Source: Takakia lepidozioides (Eukaryota > Streptophyta > Takakiopsida > Takakiales > Takakiaceae). Taken from it: DNA of 64,000 bases. Where the stretch lies: positions 77,171,053-77,235,052 of the forward strand of contig CM060732.1 of NCBI GenBank assembly GCA_030704615.1. Direction: 5' to 3'. The notes beneath the pieces are model-generated. The model worked only from the letters and a program-made list of their open reading frames with translations, had not been told where the DNA came from and made no database searches. Below, piece by piece: positions 1 to 11,112 of this stretch. Made by a program: the position numbers and the translations under genes. Numbering within the stretch: position 1 is the stretch's first letter; every line of letters starts with the position of its first letter.

Positions 1-1000
1 TACACAAGCTACAGAATTATCAATCCGATTTGCCCACCACTTGATGAAGATGTAGATTTGTACCTCAGTGAAAGCTATAATATATCAAACAAAAAGCATA
101 TGGGTGAGATTTTTTTCTCATGGTACATAATACAGATAACATGAATGACTAATCAGATGTTGCTGAAATTCTACGTCATGGTTGAAGTAAATGTGAGTTT
201 TCTCACCCTCCTTATCAACCAAGCTATCATTGACTGTGAAACTCCGACTTCCACTTGATAAGCGTTGGGAATGGCGTATATCAAATGATCAAGGGAACAC
301 CTAGAGGCCGAACATAATGACGAATGAAAATTTGAAAAAACATTTCAAATACGACGGAACTAGTGCATGCATTTTCTTGAAAGAAAGCTATAGAAAAGTG
401 ATTTCTCATGATCATCATCTTTTGCAAAGTATAATCAAACAATCTTTATCCCCAATTGTACACACTCTAAATAACAAGATGAGATTGTTAAAAAAAATCT
501 TCTAACTCAAGTTTATACTAAGGAACGGAGATAAGCTCATCATGATCTAAATGAAATAGAGTTAAATAATTGATGATGGATGAATAGACCATTACAATTA
601 AAAATATATATATTAACAAACACATGATGAGTTTTATTTCTTACAAACCTAGGTTTTTAAAGAAATACGTTTCGGAGCAAAAGATATATGATGCCAACTT
701 TAAATACAATGTAACTTGGATTTACCAAACTTAAACTCAAATTTGAAATTCAAACTCAAATTGTTCAAACTACCATGAACAATGGAATTTGTTTCAATGT
801 AAGTTTTACAATGAATAATGAAATTTGTAGTTTGAACAATGTAACTTGGAACCCAACTCAAATTCAAGCTACCATACACTGGACCACAACTTGCATAATA
901 TCATGGACCGCTATCATGGCGGCCCCCCAAAACCTAACAGGCGGCGGTTAGGGTTCTCTTTTCCACGACCCCTACCAAAGCTCAATTTGTCGCTGCAAAT
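1..1000. other. AT-rich intergenic DNA, no gene seen
   Basis: Only short, unconvincing reading frames are present. There is a perfect 13-nt inverted repeat, TTGTTCAAACTAC at 761-773 and its complement at 827-839. A short direct repeat (ACAATGTAACTTGGA) sits near 708 and 838. This may be an old MITE remnant, but nothing is assignable. Confidence 0.5.
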
Positions 1001-1341
1001 CGTTCGGATATCGTGTTGATATGCACATATAGACATTATGGATGCAGGGTTTCAAGGGTTTATGAGCGCCTCTTTTGGCGGCTTCAGCGACAGATTGATG
1101 TCCAGAGGTTGTACTACAGATTCGGGATCGGGGAGAGTGGAGCAACAAATGTGGTGATTTTTAATGGTTTTGAAGCTACTGTAGGCATAGGTAAGCAAGA
1201 ATATAACATGAACCTCTGTGTCTGAGTGCTTCAGCTCGCGTCAAACAGTGTACGTCCAGTGTTTGAGCAATAACAATGGAGATTTTCAAAGGGATCAAAG
1301 GGATGATCTTGAACTTTTGTCAGTCACTAATGTTGTTGTAG

Positions 1342-3560
1342 ATGAAGGTGTCACCTCTGAGAAGGACCTACAATGCTGAAGAAGATGCTTTGTGGAGGCA
1401 GCGCCTCATGGTGCTCTTAGATAATCAGAAGTTTTGGGTTCCTTACCATAGAGGATATGAGGCATGGGCGTTCTTTGTTTTCAAATTGAATGATTCTGCA
1501 AGTGCTATAGATGTCCAGGCTACTCAGCTGATGAGGTGTATAATCAGAGTCCCATGAAGGGAGCTCTCACAGCTCTACCAGATCTCGTAAATGATAAATG
1601 TAACCTACAATCCCGAACAATATGGAATTACTGCCATGAAGAAACATGTAAGTAACGAGCACACTCACGATCTGGCTAAGTATAAATCCCACAAAAAAGC
1701 TTGGAGGATAGAGATCAGTCCACTACTTCTTCTGCCATAACCAACTTCTTTGGATCTGCCTCACCATACAGGAAAGATAACCCTATCCAGAAGCGTTTTA
1801 TTGAAGATCTTGTCTTAATCATTGCCAAGGGCTATATACCTCTATCAGCAGTAGAGAATCCATGGCTGAGGCGTTTGGTAATGAGGCTCCATGGAACTGT
1901 GGTGTTTCCCTCCAGGAAACAACTTGTGCGTGAGTATCTTCTTGCCTTTCTTGCAAAAACTCTATTGGAGAGGTATGTGTCGTCTTTGATAGTTCAATGT
2001 GCAACAGTGATAGTCTCATTTGACCTTTGGATGAGTAGATCATGCTATGACACCTTTGTATTGGACCTAATAAATTTTATCAATGAGGTGTAGCACCCTT
2101 GCCATGTTACTATTGGCATTTTTGAGGCCCCGGATACATGTGGGGCTGCTCTAGTTGAGCAAGTGAAGGCTCTCTTAGCTGAGCATGGCTTGACCAACAA
2201 GGTTTTGGCATATGTCAAGGAGATTGGCCCCCTTACAGCTGCACTTACATCTATTGTGAGTTTTGATCCATTGAAGTTACAGCAACCATATATTCTTGGT
2301 ACTTGTTTTGGATATGTGATGAGCAAAGCTTGTCAGTATGCAACAAATGATGCCAAGGTTGGTGAAGGCATGAATGAGGTCAGCCTTAAGAGTGTTCAAC
2401 AGGCCCTTCAGAAAACCATAACATGGACAAAAAAGTCCGGGAAGGGGAGGATCGACTGGTAGAGGGCCTGCCAAGAGGCTGGAATGCGGCATAGGAAATT
2501 AAGAATCCCAGTGAAGACGAGGTTTGCCTCCAAAGTCATTCTGTTCCAAGAGACTTGAGTATGCTACTGCCATTATCATTTGTTATATGCGACAGAGCAA
2601 TACATTGTTGCAAGCTCGAGTTCCAAGTGGTCTGACTTGGGCCATTGCACGGGCAGTAACTGATACCCGAAACCCTGTCGTGCATCAATGTTTGTTGAAT
2701 CAGAGAATGGGTTACTGGCTTTTGAGTGATTCATTGTTTGCTACCATGGCCATTATGGGGAAGATGAATGTTGCATACCAGCAGCGAGCTCTAGTACAGC
2801 CCCCTCTACGTTGTGGTGAATTTGACCAAGAAATTGAGATTTTATACGGCCGTATGGCGATGGAGGTGATCACTGTTTTGCGTCTTTTTTTGTCATTTGC
2901 AAAATCTTTCAAATAGGGCAAAGGCCCATAACATGTTGGCTTTGATGCTCGATCCTTGCTTCACGGGCATGAAGTGTCTGATGGATTACGTGGGTAGAAA
3001 TCAGACTGAAACTTTGGTGCAAGAGTACGATGCTTTGGTGCTGCTGCCATTGTTGAATTCAGTGATGGATTGTTTGAATCCTCGAGCTGTACAACCAGCC
3101 AAGGCTAGCTCTAAATCTAAAACCGTAAAATCCATTTCAGGTCATACAGTGAATTCTGATTCTTTGTTTGGATTTGTGGCATCACGAAAGGAGGCTCCGA
3201 GGGTCTATTGAATTGTCTTTGTTTTATCATGTTTCAGTGGATAATGTGGACAACCTTGATCCCTTGAATTGGTGGTTTGAGAATGAGACACGGTTCACAA
3301 ATGTGGGTTTTCTAGCCCAACAAATACTTGACATCCTTGGTTCTCAGATTGAGACCGAGAGGATCTTTTCAGTTGCAAGTGTTCTCATAGGTTTGAGGAG
3401 GTGTCGGCTTGGAGTCAATAATCTTGACAAACTAGTTATAATTTACAAGAATTGGCCTAGCGATGCTCAGGCTGATTGTAAGCTTGTTCATGGGGATAAG
3501 CTAGATGAATTTCTTGTACTATTAGAAGAAAATGAGGAGCTGCTCAAGAAAGTTGGATAG
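1342..3560 (+). pseudogene. Decayed hAT-superfamily transposase
   Basis: This is a hAT-type DNA transposase broken by several lesions. Around 1591-1710 a BED-finger-like tail is visible, with spaced His residues (KKHVSNEHTHDLAKY). The core follows from 1701, including VSFDLWMSRS near 2010 and IFEAPDTCGAALVEQ near 2120. The C-terminal hAT dimerisation domain lies at about 3240-3540, with DPLNWWFENETRF and QIETERIFSVASVL. In-frame TAG stops lie at 2091-2093 and 2460-2462, because the frame continues with family-like sequence after each. Frame changes occur near 2555, near 2900 and near 3200, again with family-like residues on both sides. The element therefore cannot make transposase. I could not define terminal inverted repeats or a target duplication. 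The family assignment is secure; the exact N-terminus is not. Confidence 0.85.
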
Positions 3561-4110
3561 TTTGAGAATGATGACTCGGGTACTATGTAATGTAGGGTAG
3601 AGATTTAGGCTAGCTAGGGGAATTACAACAGTGACACTTTGATCTTCATTTGCGAAACATTGTGGATGCAATTCTGATTTAGTGTATGATGTATAGGGGT
3701 TGGTATCATGTGAGCAGAGCAGGTTTCCCTTGTGCTCATGTGCTCTATGATGTATGGAAGCTTGCTTACATCGGATGTTGAATTTGAATACTATTACCAT
3801 GTCCTCTGCTGGCCGAATTTGTGCTATGAGCGTGAGGGCATCATGGCTCCCAGCCGCTGGCATCAGAGATGTTCATTCCTTCTCTCCTCTCCCATGGTTA
3901 TTTTTTCCACTTTTGTATTTTGTACCCTCTTTTGTCAATAATATTTCTCAACCCCTGTTCAAAAAAGAAGAAAAAGGAAAAAAAAAGAAAAAAAAAAGTA
4001 CCATATCCGAGTTCATATTTCTAGGTTATTGGCATTCAGATACCATTGTTCATATCCGGATTGAATTTTTTCTTAAAACCACATATGCATAGGTCCATAT
4101 CAATACATGA
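3561..4110. other. Non-coding tail after the hAT remnant with an A-rich run
   Basis: No gene is seen. An A-rich stretch at about 3958-4000 (AAAAAAGAAGAAAAAGG and similar) follows a pyrimidine-rich segment. It resembles the tail of a non-LTR element inserted on the plus strand, but no body can be recognised. Confidence 0.35.
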
Positions 4111-4119
4111 AGCGAGACG

Positions 4120-5910
4120 TTTGTTTTGTAGCGTCGTTGAGATCTCCCAAACCGCGGGCCCCAGCGCCGGTGCTTGGTGCCGTTGGATAGCCCTCGACGA
4201 GGAGGGGTGCACCAGCTTGGTCTCATGATTTTTGGACAAGCGGTGAGGGAGATGTGGAATTCCAAGTTCTTTTGGCCGCTGGAAATTCACAAAAAATGGG
4301 CATTTAGACGCCTAATCAATATACGAAGCCAGGTAGTTTGTTGGCTCCTCTTTATTGTAAAGATCAGTCTAAAAAATGGCTAAGTCCCTGTTGTGCCTTT
4401 CCCAGGTGTCACCTCCTCTCCTTTGCTAAAAACTACTTCCATGATGTGCCTTCTCCAAATAATACTTACCTCCGGTAACATTTTTGTTATTGAACAGCTT
4501 ATGAAAAATAAATGGATGAATTTTCAAGTCTAGTATGGATGAAAGTAGGTCCGAGTATCCACAAAGAGGAGCCATATGCGACTAGCCTAGCAGCTTGTTT
4601 GTTTTGTTTTGTTTTGTAGCCTAAGCTGGCTTGGTCTCATGATTTTTGGACCTGCAATGTGGGAGATGTCGAAATTCAAGTACTTTTGGTTGCTTTGATA
4701 TACGAAGCAAGGTAGTTTGTTTGTCTCTTTGTAGCGTTGAGATTTCCCAAACCGCGGAGCCCCAACTCTGGTGTTTGGTACCTTTGGAAAGCCCTCGATG
4801 AGGAGTGGTGCAACGACTTCGTGTCATAATTTGGACATGTGGTGTGCAAAATATAGAATTTTCAAGTACTTTTGGTCGTTGGAAATTCGTGAAAAATAAC
4901 AAGCCTCAAACGGCAATTGGCTCTCTTGCTTTTCTTTGGCACAACATAAGGGAAGGTAAGAGTTGGGAGCAAGATTCAGCACAACACACCAATTAGTGCC
5001 TTGACACGGTGTAAGGTCCTTTGACCACATTTTTTCCATTGACTTGCTTGTCTCCGCAAAGTCTCTCTCTACAAGAGAGCCAACAAAGTGGGCTTTCCTG
5101 AATACGTAGGAAATTACACTTGGGCTTAGATGGGCCTTAACCCAGCGGATACATAGGAAATTGCTCAATTCTTCACACATGGGCCAACGGCACAGGCTAC
5201 CCTAGTCAATATATGGAGCAAGGTGGTTTGTTTGTTTGTTTTGTAGCAATGAGAGGGGATTGCACTTGGACTTCGATGACACTTGGGCCAAAGGCACAAG
5301 CTACTCTAAATTGGGCTTTTTGTAAATCTTAGCGTTCACAATATTGTTTGTAATGCCGTTGAGATCTCCCAAACCGAGGGGCCCTTGGCTACGATTTTAG
5401 TATTGTTGGAAAGCCTTGGATGAGTAGGGGTGCATTGACTTGGTTTCACAAAATTTGGACCTATAGGCCGAGACTTATGGAATTATAAATAAAGTTGGTC
5501 GCTGAAAATCCACTAAATTACAAAATCAAGTGTTGGAAAGACATTGGAGGTTGCACTTGGGCTTAGATAGTCTAGGCCATAATTTTGGTACCATTGGAAA
5601 GTCCTCAATGAGTAAGGGGTGCACCAACTTGGTTTCACAAAATTTGGACCTACCGGCCGAGAATTATAGAAATATGAACAATTTTGGTCGCTGAAAATTC
5701 AACTAAATTACAAAATTAATTATTAGAATGACACTGGAGGTCGCACTTGGGCCTCTACATGGGAGAAGCACTTGGATACATAGGAGATTGCACTTGGGCT
5801 TAGATGGGCCTTAACATAGGAAGCGCACTTGGATACATAGGTCTTAGATTTCAATTCTTCACACATGGGCCAACGGCATAGGCTACCCCAATATTATTAA
5901 AACATAGGAC
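4120..5910 (+). repeat. Cluster of diverged non-coding repeat modules
   Basis: The same module recurs at about 4130-4270, 4625-4900, 5335-5475 and 5590-5720. Its shared landmarks are GAGATCTCCCAAACCG, GGAAAGCCCTCGATGAG, GGGTGCACCAACTTGGT and CAAAATTTGGACC. Between modules, phrases such as CACTTGGGCTTAGATGGGCC and GGGCCAACGGCACAGGCTAC recur. The second phrase reappears in the opposite orientation at 14.3-15.0 kb. No protein-coding potential is seen. It could be the decayed LTR or internal region of a retrotransposon, or a non-autonomous element. Confidence 0.6.
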
Positions 5911-6155
5911 CCACTAGGCATGTTCCCCAAAATCATATATGCACATTAGGCATCTTCATGATATAACTTTTTTGAGTTGGACACACGAAAAGAGAAAACA
6001 TCGATTTTCTTAAAATAAAAGTAAAACAGTAAAGACCTTAGTGTGGAGAGAATTATATGCAGATATCCGTTATCACACTGGGATGGACGAGCTAGATGAG
6101 AGATCATGATGGTTAGTGATGAGGATCAATATGATGACATTGCCTAGTCCATGAA
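5911..6155. other. Intergenic, nothing recognised
   Basis: AT-rich sequence without a supported gene or repeat. Confidence 0.4.
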
Positions 6156-6159
6156 GGGG

Positions 6160-6415
6160 CATTTTGGCATGCACCCACATTTGGCATACCTGTCCGCCGG
6201 GCAGTGTTCAGAATGACATCTGGTACAATTCCAGCTTTGACTATGTCACCACGGACCTCTTTCCCCTCTTCCAGGGCTGCCAGGCTTGCACACGCATTGC
6301 AAACGGAAACAAACGTGATGTGGTCAGGGTTCGCCCCTTCCCCCATCATTTGCTCATCTCCAAAGCCTCCATCCAGCGCCCTTGCTGTGCATACCCTGCA
6401 GTATCTGGTTATAGG
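6160..6415 (-). pseudogene. PPR protein fragment, frameshifted
   Basis: Read on the minus strand, this is one and a half pentatricopeptide repeats from a plant PLS-type PPR gene. YAQQGRWMEALEMSK is followed, after a frame change near 6350, by MMGEGANPDHITFVSVCNA and CASLAALEEGKEV. A second frame change near 6190 leads into YAKCGCMPK. The motif order (A..G...EAL, then PD..TF..VLNACASL..LE.G, then Y.KCG) is the standard PPR pattern. Intact PPR genes of this class encode hundreds of residues and usually lack introns, so this is a scrap and not a gene. A related scrap lies inside the CACTA element at about 39.4 kb. Confidence 0.8.
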
Positions 6416-6450
6416 GGTGCGGTAACAGGGCTTTACTGAATAGGTTTGAC

Positions 6451-6630
6451 CTTGTTGGCGGAATCCTCACCGTCGATCTCATTATTTGGCGGCCGATTGT
6501 GGGCCACGCGGTGAGCGGACAATGGTTGGGTGGTGCACTTTGCGGCGGCCAACGGTGATAGGGTTGGGGGCGCGGTGATGGGTGCGTCGTCGTCGTCACT
6601 GGGCAGGTAGGAATCTGCAGGCGCCGCCAT
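6451..6630 (-). CDS. Possible first exon of an unidentified gene (fragment)
   Basis: On the minus strand an ATG at 6630 opens exactly 60 codons (MAAPADSYLPSDDDDAP at the start, GEDSANK at the end). The segment stops at a plausible splice donor, AAG|GTCAAA, with the intron starting at 6450. It is GC-rich and acidic/proline-rich, unlike the surrounding DNA. No following exon was found; about 35 bases downstream lies the broken PPR fragment in the same orientation. It may be a captured gene 5' end or a relic. I do not recognise the protein. Confidence 0.3.
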
Positions 6631-6702
6631 GCGTGCCGCGGAGTGATGAATGCGCGGGTGATTGCTAAGACTGTGTCTCTCTCTGGGTAGATGCTGCTGC
6701 AT

Positions 6703-7862
6703 TCATGGCGCTGTAAGAGTGTAAGACCCTTTTTGTAGTTTGCGATGTGAAGGTTCTATAACTTCTCGGACTCTGGAGTGGTGGGGACGTGGGGACTCGG
6801 TGGGGGACAAGAGGGGGGAAGCACAGGTCATGCACGAAGGCTCAAGAATCGAGCAAGTGCATGTTGCCTAAGTCCTAAAACGTACTGAGATAAGCGAGAG
6901 AGATGGGAAGCCCAGCGAGTACAAAGTCGGGAAATGTGACGTAGTCGTCGCCTGCCTGACGAGCTGCCAGCACATGATTATTTGGGAAGTAGAGCTGTCA
7001 GACCTGTCTTTTCTTGTGAGTGCATTCCTGTAGGCATGTTGTGGAGCTGCCACTGGAGTTCTCTGCTGGAGCTGGAAGTTCGGGGCCTTTCGTCATAGAC
7101 CAGTCTGTCCCTTTATGTAACTTGAACAGCTTCATTTCCTTAACTCGGCTCTGAAGGGGAAACACATCAAGTGCAGGTTATAAAAGTTGTGAGCTAGGAG
7201 TGTATCTGCATGAAGTCATTGTCCATCCCTCCTTTTTTCTTTCATGTGCTAGAGAGGCGGGTCAGAATGCATATCCGGTAGTTTTAATCCGGGGCCATTG
7301 CGCTTTCACAGGAGAACCCTCGCATTAGATCTATCTGGATGGGACTTGATATCACCATCTACTCATTCCCTCTCTCGCTCTAGATGGCATGCGTTGCAAG
7401 CAGGGCTGTTACTGAGGATAGTGGTGCTCCCTAGCATATGTGGAGTACACCGTCATTGTAGCATTATAATGAAAGTTATTGAAGAGTTCTTCAAAATCTC
7501 CTGGTAGGCTGAGTGGCGAGCTGCCTTTTCAGCTAGGGGGCGATAACTGTAGCCATGTTGCGTCCGCGAACGTTTTTGAGGTGAGTTCCATCACAGTCAT
7601 CGAGCCGTCTCTTCGTTGGTTTGAAGCACTCTTCATATGAGGGAAGTTCATAGATATTTCAAAGGAGAGCGAGAAGTTAGCTGACGTGTTCTTGTGCATG
7701 ATAGTTGTGCTGTGTGTACAGATATGAGTCAACCTCTACACTTGAGTTGGTAGGAAACCAATATGAATCTGCATATGTAAGAGCTGATATTTCATAAGCC
7801 TCCCAAATTTAAGCGAGGAGTATAATTCGCAATTGGTGTCTGTGTTGTAACTGTACAAACCA
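6703..7862. other. Region upstream of the dehydrogenase gene, no gene seen
   Basis: Only short open frames without family features. It probably includes the promoter and 5' leader of the dehydrogenase gene starting at 7863, but no TATA box could be assigned confidently. Confidence 0.4.
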
Positions 7863-9531
7863 ATGATTTCTCCTTATGAGCTGTTGTCTGTTTTCGGTGA
7901 CAGATATCATGCCCGAGGAGGGTTCACTGCTTTATTGAGAAGAATTGAGGCCTCGGCTGGCTTGCATGTGAAGGGGCCACATGCTCAAGAATCAGCTCCC
8001 TTCAAGCTGTACTGTTCATCCGGTGCGCAAGAATCAAAGAGAGACAGGTTCTCGTTTCTACTTTGAAGTCATTTTTATCGAGTCTTTTCTGTGCTGTTCT
8101 CTCTATCAACTCTCCCAAATTCCCCCCTTCCCCCTTCTATTAAATGTTTTTAGGGGCGATGATATGAGTGTGCCAACTTGGAACCCCTAATCCAGACAGG
8201 GCTGCTTCAGTGGAAGTGCCCAGAAGTATTACACTGTGATATCCTCTGACCCATCGTGCCTCCAACGGAGGATACCAGGAGAAAATCGCATGAGCTTCAG
8301 TCGCTTGAGCCACAGGTTTATGTACAATGGATCGCCTTCAACCAGAGTGCGGTGTGGCAAGAACCCAGATGTCCTCTCTCTGTCTCTCTCCCCTCAATCC
8401 ACCTGCGCGCAATGTTGTTCGTCTTACCTCCTTGAAAGCATGTTGTGGATGTTCTAACCTGCCTCGTGCGTTCGTAACCAACGTGCTTCCAGTGAGAAAG
8501 GTACGGCAAACAAATGTTCTGCAAGAAATACACAACCCGAAACCCCCTCTTTTTGTTTCCGAATCTTCAAATCTTAGGGGACTCTTTAAGAGTTTGTTGA
8601 CTGAGGGCAGTGGAGAACTTGAGATACCTTCAAAGAGCGCATAGCCTTAATCGAGGCAGACACTGAGTAGGCAGATAGAAGCGTCAACAACTTGTGTCTC
8701 TTGCGCAGGTTTTCAGGTAAAGTGGTGATGATAACTGGGGCAGCCAGTGGGATAGGCGAGGCAACAGCCCGCCTCTTTGTAGCCAATGGTGCTCAGGTTG
8801 TCATAGCTGATGTAAATGACGAGAAAGGGCAAAAACTCTCAAAAGAGCTGGGTGCACAAACGAGTTTTGTACATTGTGATGTAACCAAGGAGGAAGACGT
8901 AGCTGCTGCAGTTGATAAGACCATGTCCCTCACAGGCCACTTAAACATTTTCTTCAGTAATGCAGGAATTGTGGGGGCACTAGGGGCCATAGACCAGCTA
9001 AATTTACAAGAGTTTGATGAAACTATTGCTGTGAATTTGAGGGGAATGGTGGTGGGAATCAAGCATGCTGCCCGCGTCATGAAACCTGCCAAAAGTGGTT
9101 CCATAATCTGCACCGGGAGCACCGCAAGTAAGTTAGGTGGTTTAGCACCCCATACTTATTCTATCTGTAAGACAGCTCTGAAGGGGCTGGTCAGGTCCAC
9201 TGCAGCAGAGCTACGCAGGTATGGAATCCGGGTTAATATGGTGTCCCCAGATGCTACACCAACGCGTTTGTTTGCAAAGGCACTTGAAAGCTCTACGGGT
9301 GTCCCTTACTCACTAGAGCAAACGAAAGAAAGGTTAGCTAAGAGGAGCCTTCTGCTGGATAGACCTTTAGGAGAGTTGGATATAGCAAATGCAGTCTTGT
9401 TTCTTGCAAGTGAGGAAGCAGGCTATATTAGTGGGCAGAATTTGCTGGTGGATGCTGCTAACACAGTAACAAGACCATTTCCTCCTGGCTTTGATCTTTG
9501 GTTTACAGGTCATGCACCCATGATTAAGTGA
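7863..9531 (+). CDS. Short-chain dehydrogenase/reductase, two exons, presequence-like N-terminus
   Basis: An NAD(P)-dependent oxidoreductase of the classical SDR family. Substrate is unknown; the closest plant groups by motif are xanthoxin dehydrogenase/ABA2-like and momilactone-synthase-like SDRs. I join exon 1 (7863-8047) to exon 2 (8709-9531), giving 335 aa. The donor CAG|GTTCTC and acceptor GCGCAG fit in phase, and Arg62 spans the junction. An in-frame TAA at 7848-7850 makes ATG 7863 the first start. Residues 1-60 are Arg/Ser-rich with few acids (FTALLRRIEASAGLHVKG), like an organelle presequence. The fold begins at residue 65 with GKVVMITGAASGIG (cofactor loop TGxxxGxG). Then come NAG (Asn146), Ser199 in CTGSTAS, and the catalytic YSICK (Tyr212, Lys216), so the Ser-Tyr-Lys triad is intact. 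Exon 2 is certain; exon 1 is inferred from splice phase and could be replaced by another upstream exon. Confidence 0.85.
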
Positions 9532-11100
9532 GTTATAACCCTGAGTTCTGTCCGCTCTTTGCAATGTGCTTGAATGTTGGCCTTAAGCAGCTATAATGGT
9601 TCCATGCTATGTTAAGCAGACAGTGGTTATGCGTAATGCAATACATATCACCCAAATCCTTTTAAGACTCCCTTGAAACAACACCTTTACCAATCCTTGA
9701 GCACCACATTCAGGAGCATCGATGGTTGGTAAAGGAGTATGACCTGAGGTGGTTTGATAAGAGTCACTAGGAGGACATTGGAGGATGTAGCTGATTGTGG
9801 TGGGAAAAGGAAAGAGAGACTTCATAGCATTCGGGGAGAAGAATCCATGTTCCCTGGCAGCAGAGTAGTGATAGACTTGGGCTATGATTTGTGGCAGCTT
9901 GCTCTGGATGGAGGTGCTAATTACTGGTTATTGAGTTGCAATAAAATCAGGGATGGAGTACTCCATGGACTTCCACAATAGGTCCCCTGACCTGTTTGAA
10001 TGAAGAGAAAACGCGAGGGGAGGAGGGAGCACTTACCGGGAAACTGGTCTGGCTACTGGCCATCTAGATACCCTTAAGGATATGTTGCAAAACTTCATCC
10101 CAGAATTCAGTGTCCCCAAGGTTCTGCAATGTCATCAGTTCCTAAATGTGCTTTCTGAATGCTCCCGGTCTAACAAGGGATCCTTCTCATGCCCTAACAA
10201 GAGATCCTTCGCATGCCCGTAGTTTTATTCTTGGTTGTAATATGAATAAAATTGACCCGTGTTTCCTCCTTGGCCTTACATTGTAAACCCGATGGAGTAA
10301 TCTTCATTTTATGACGTTTTGCCCAAGTGAAAAGCACTTACACCTGCATCAGCTCCATTTCTGTCTAGAGTGGAGTCTGTTTGCTTTATATGCGATTATA
10401 TGAAAGCAACAGTTCCCTTTCATTGCTGACGGACTTCACCACAGAAAGATGCACTAACCAGTAGCACACTGCAATTGTTACGACTCACTGGGAATATGCG
10501 ATTGCATTTGGTTGCCCATCTTCTAAAGAATACTTCAGTCAATCTCCACTTATCCCTCATACCCAGCATGACTTAAAGACTTTTAGTCAGTCCATAATCA
10601 CAGCAACCAATGTGCAAAGGTCAATCCTCATTAAGTATCATCAGGTATGTCCAGTTATCATGTTCATACAAGAACGTAAAACTGAGCACCATATTGCCAT
10701 GGCTAGTAGAGATTTCGACTGTTGGAGTTACAGTTCGCCGTTAGTTACTAATTACTTACTGTCGAGAGTAATATCTGATGTGACTAGATAGAATGATTAG
10801 CTGGACAGGCTACAACTGTTCTGCATGCACCGTGGGAGACTGTTGACATGCCGCCTGGCAATTGGTTTTTGAACTGCTGATTCAAAGTAGGCCGCCGCCA
10901 CTATTTTGAGTATATAGGGTGCAGGCTATCCAAAGTACGATGATGGATGCAGGGGTACACACAGAGTGTAGTATCAAAGGTTAAGCATCACGGTGTCTTC
11001 ACAAAGTACTCTAGCTTACTCCAACTAAGTCTTGTGGTTGTCACTGCTCTGATACAGTAGCGTTGTTTTCCTAAAGGTTATGGGCCCACATTTGCTAAAG
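9532..11100. other. Intergenic between the dehydrogenase and the Copia element
   Basis: The first few hundred bases are probably the 3' UTR of the dehydrogenase. The rest shows no gene. The short phrase CTAACAAGRGATCCTTCKCATGCCC is duplicated at about 10168-10218. A 5' LTR for the following Copia element was not recognised. Confidence 0.4.
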
Positions 11101-11112
11101 CTGTAGGAATTA

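Noticed and set aside
8793-9122. Minus-strand open frame opposite the dehydrogenase
   Set aside because: A shadow of the SDR coding exon; no family features or splice context.
11041-11060. GCTCTGATACAG resembling a tRNA-Met primer-binding site near the Copia start
   Set aside because: It is in the wrong orientation for this plus-strand Copia and no LTR adjoins it.
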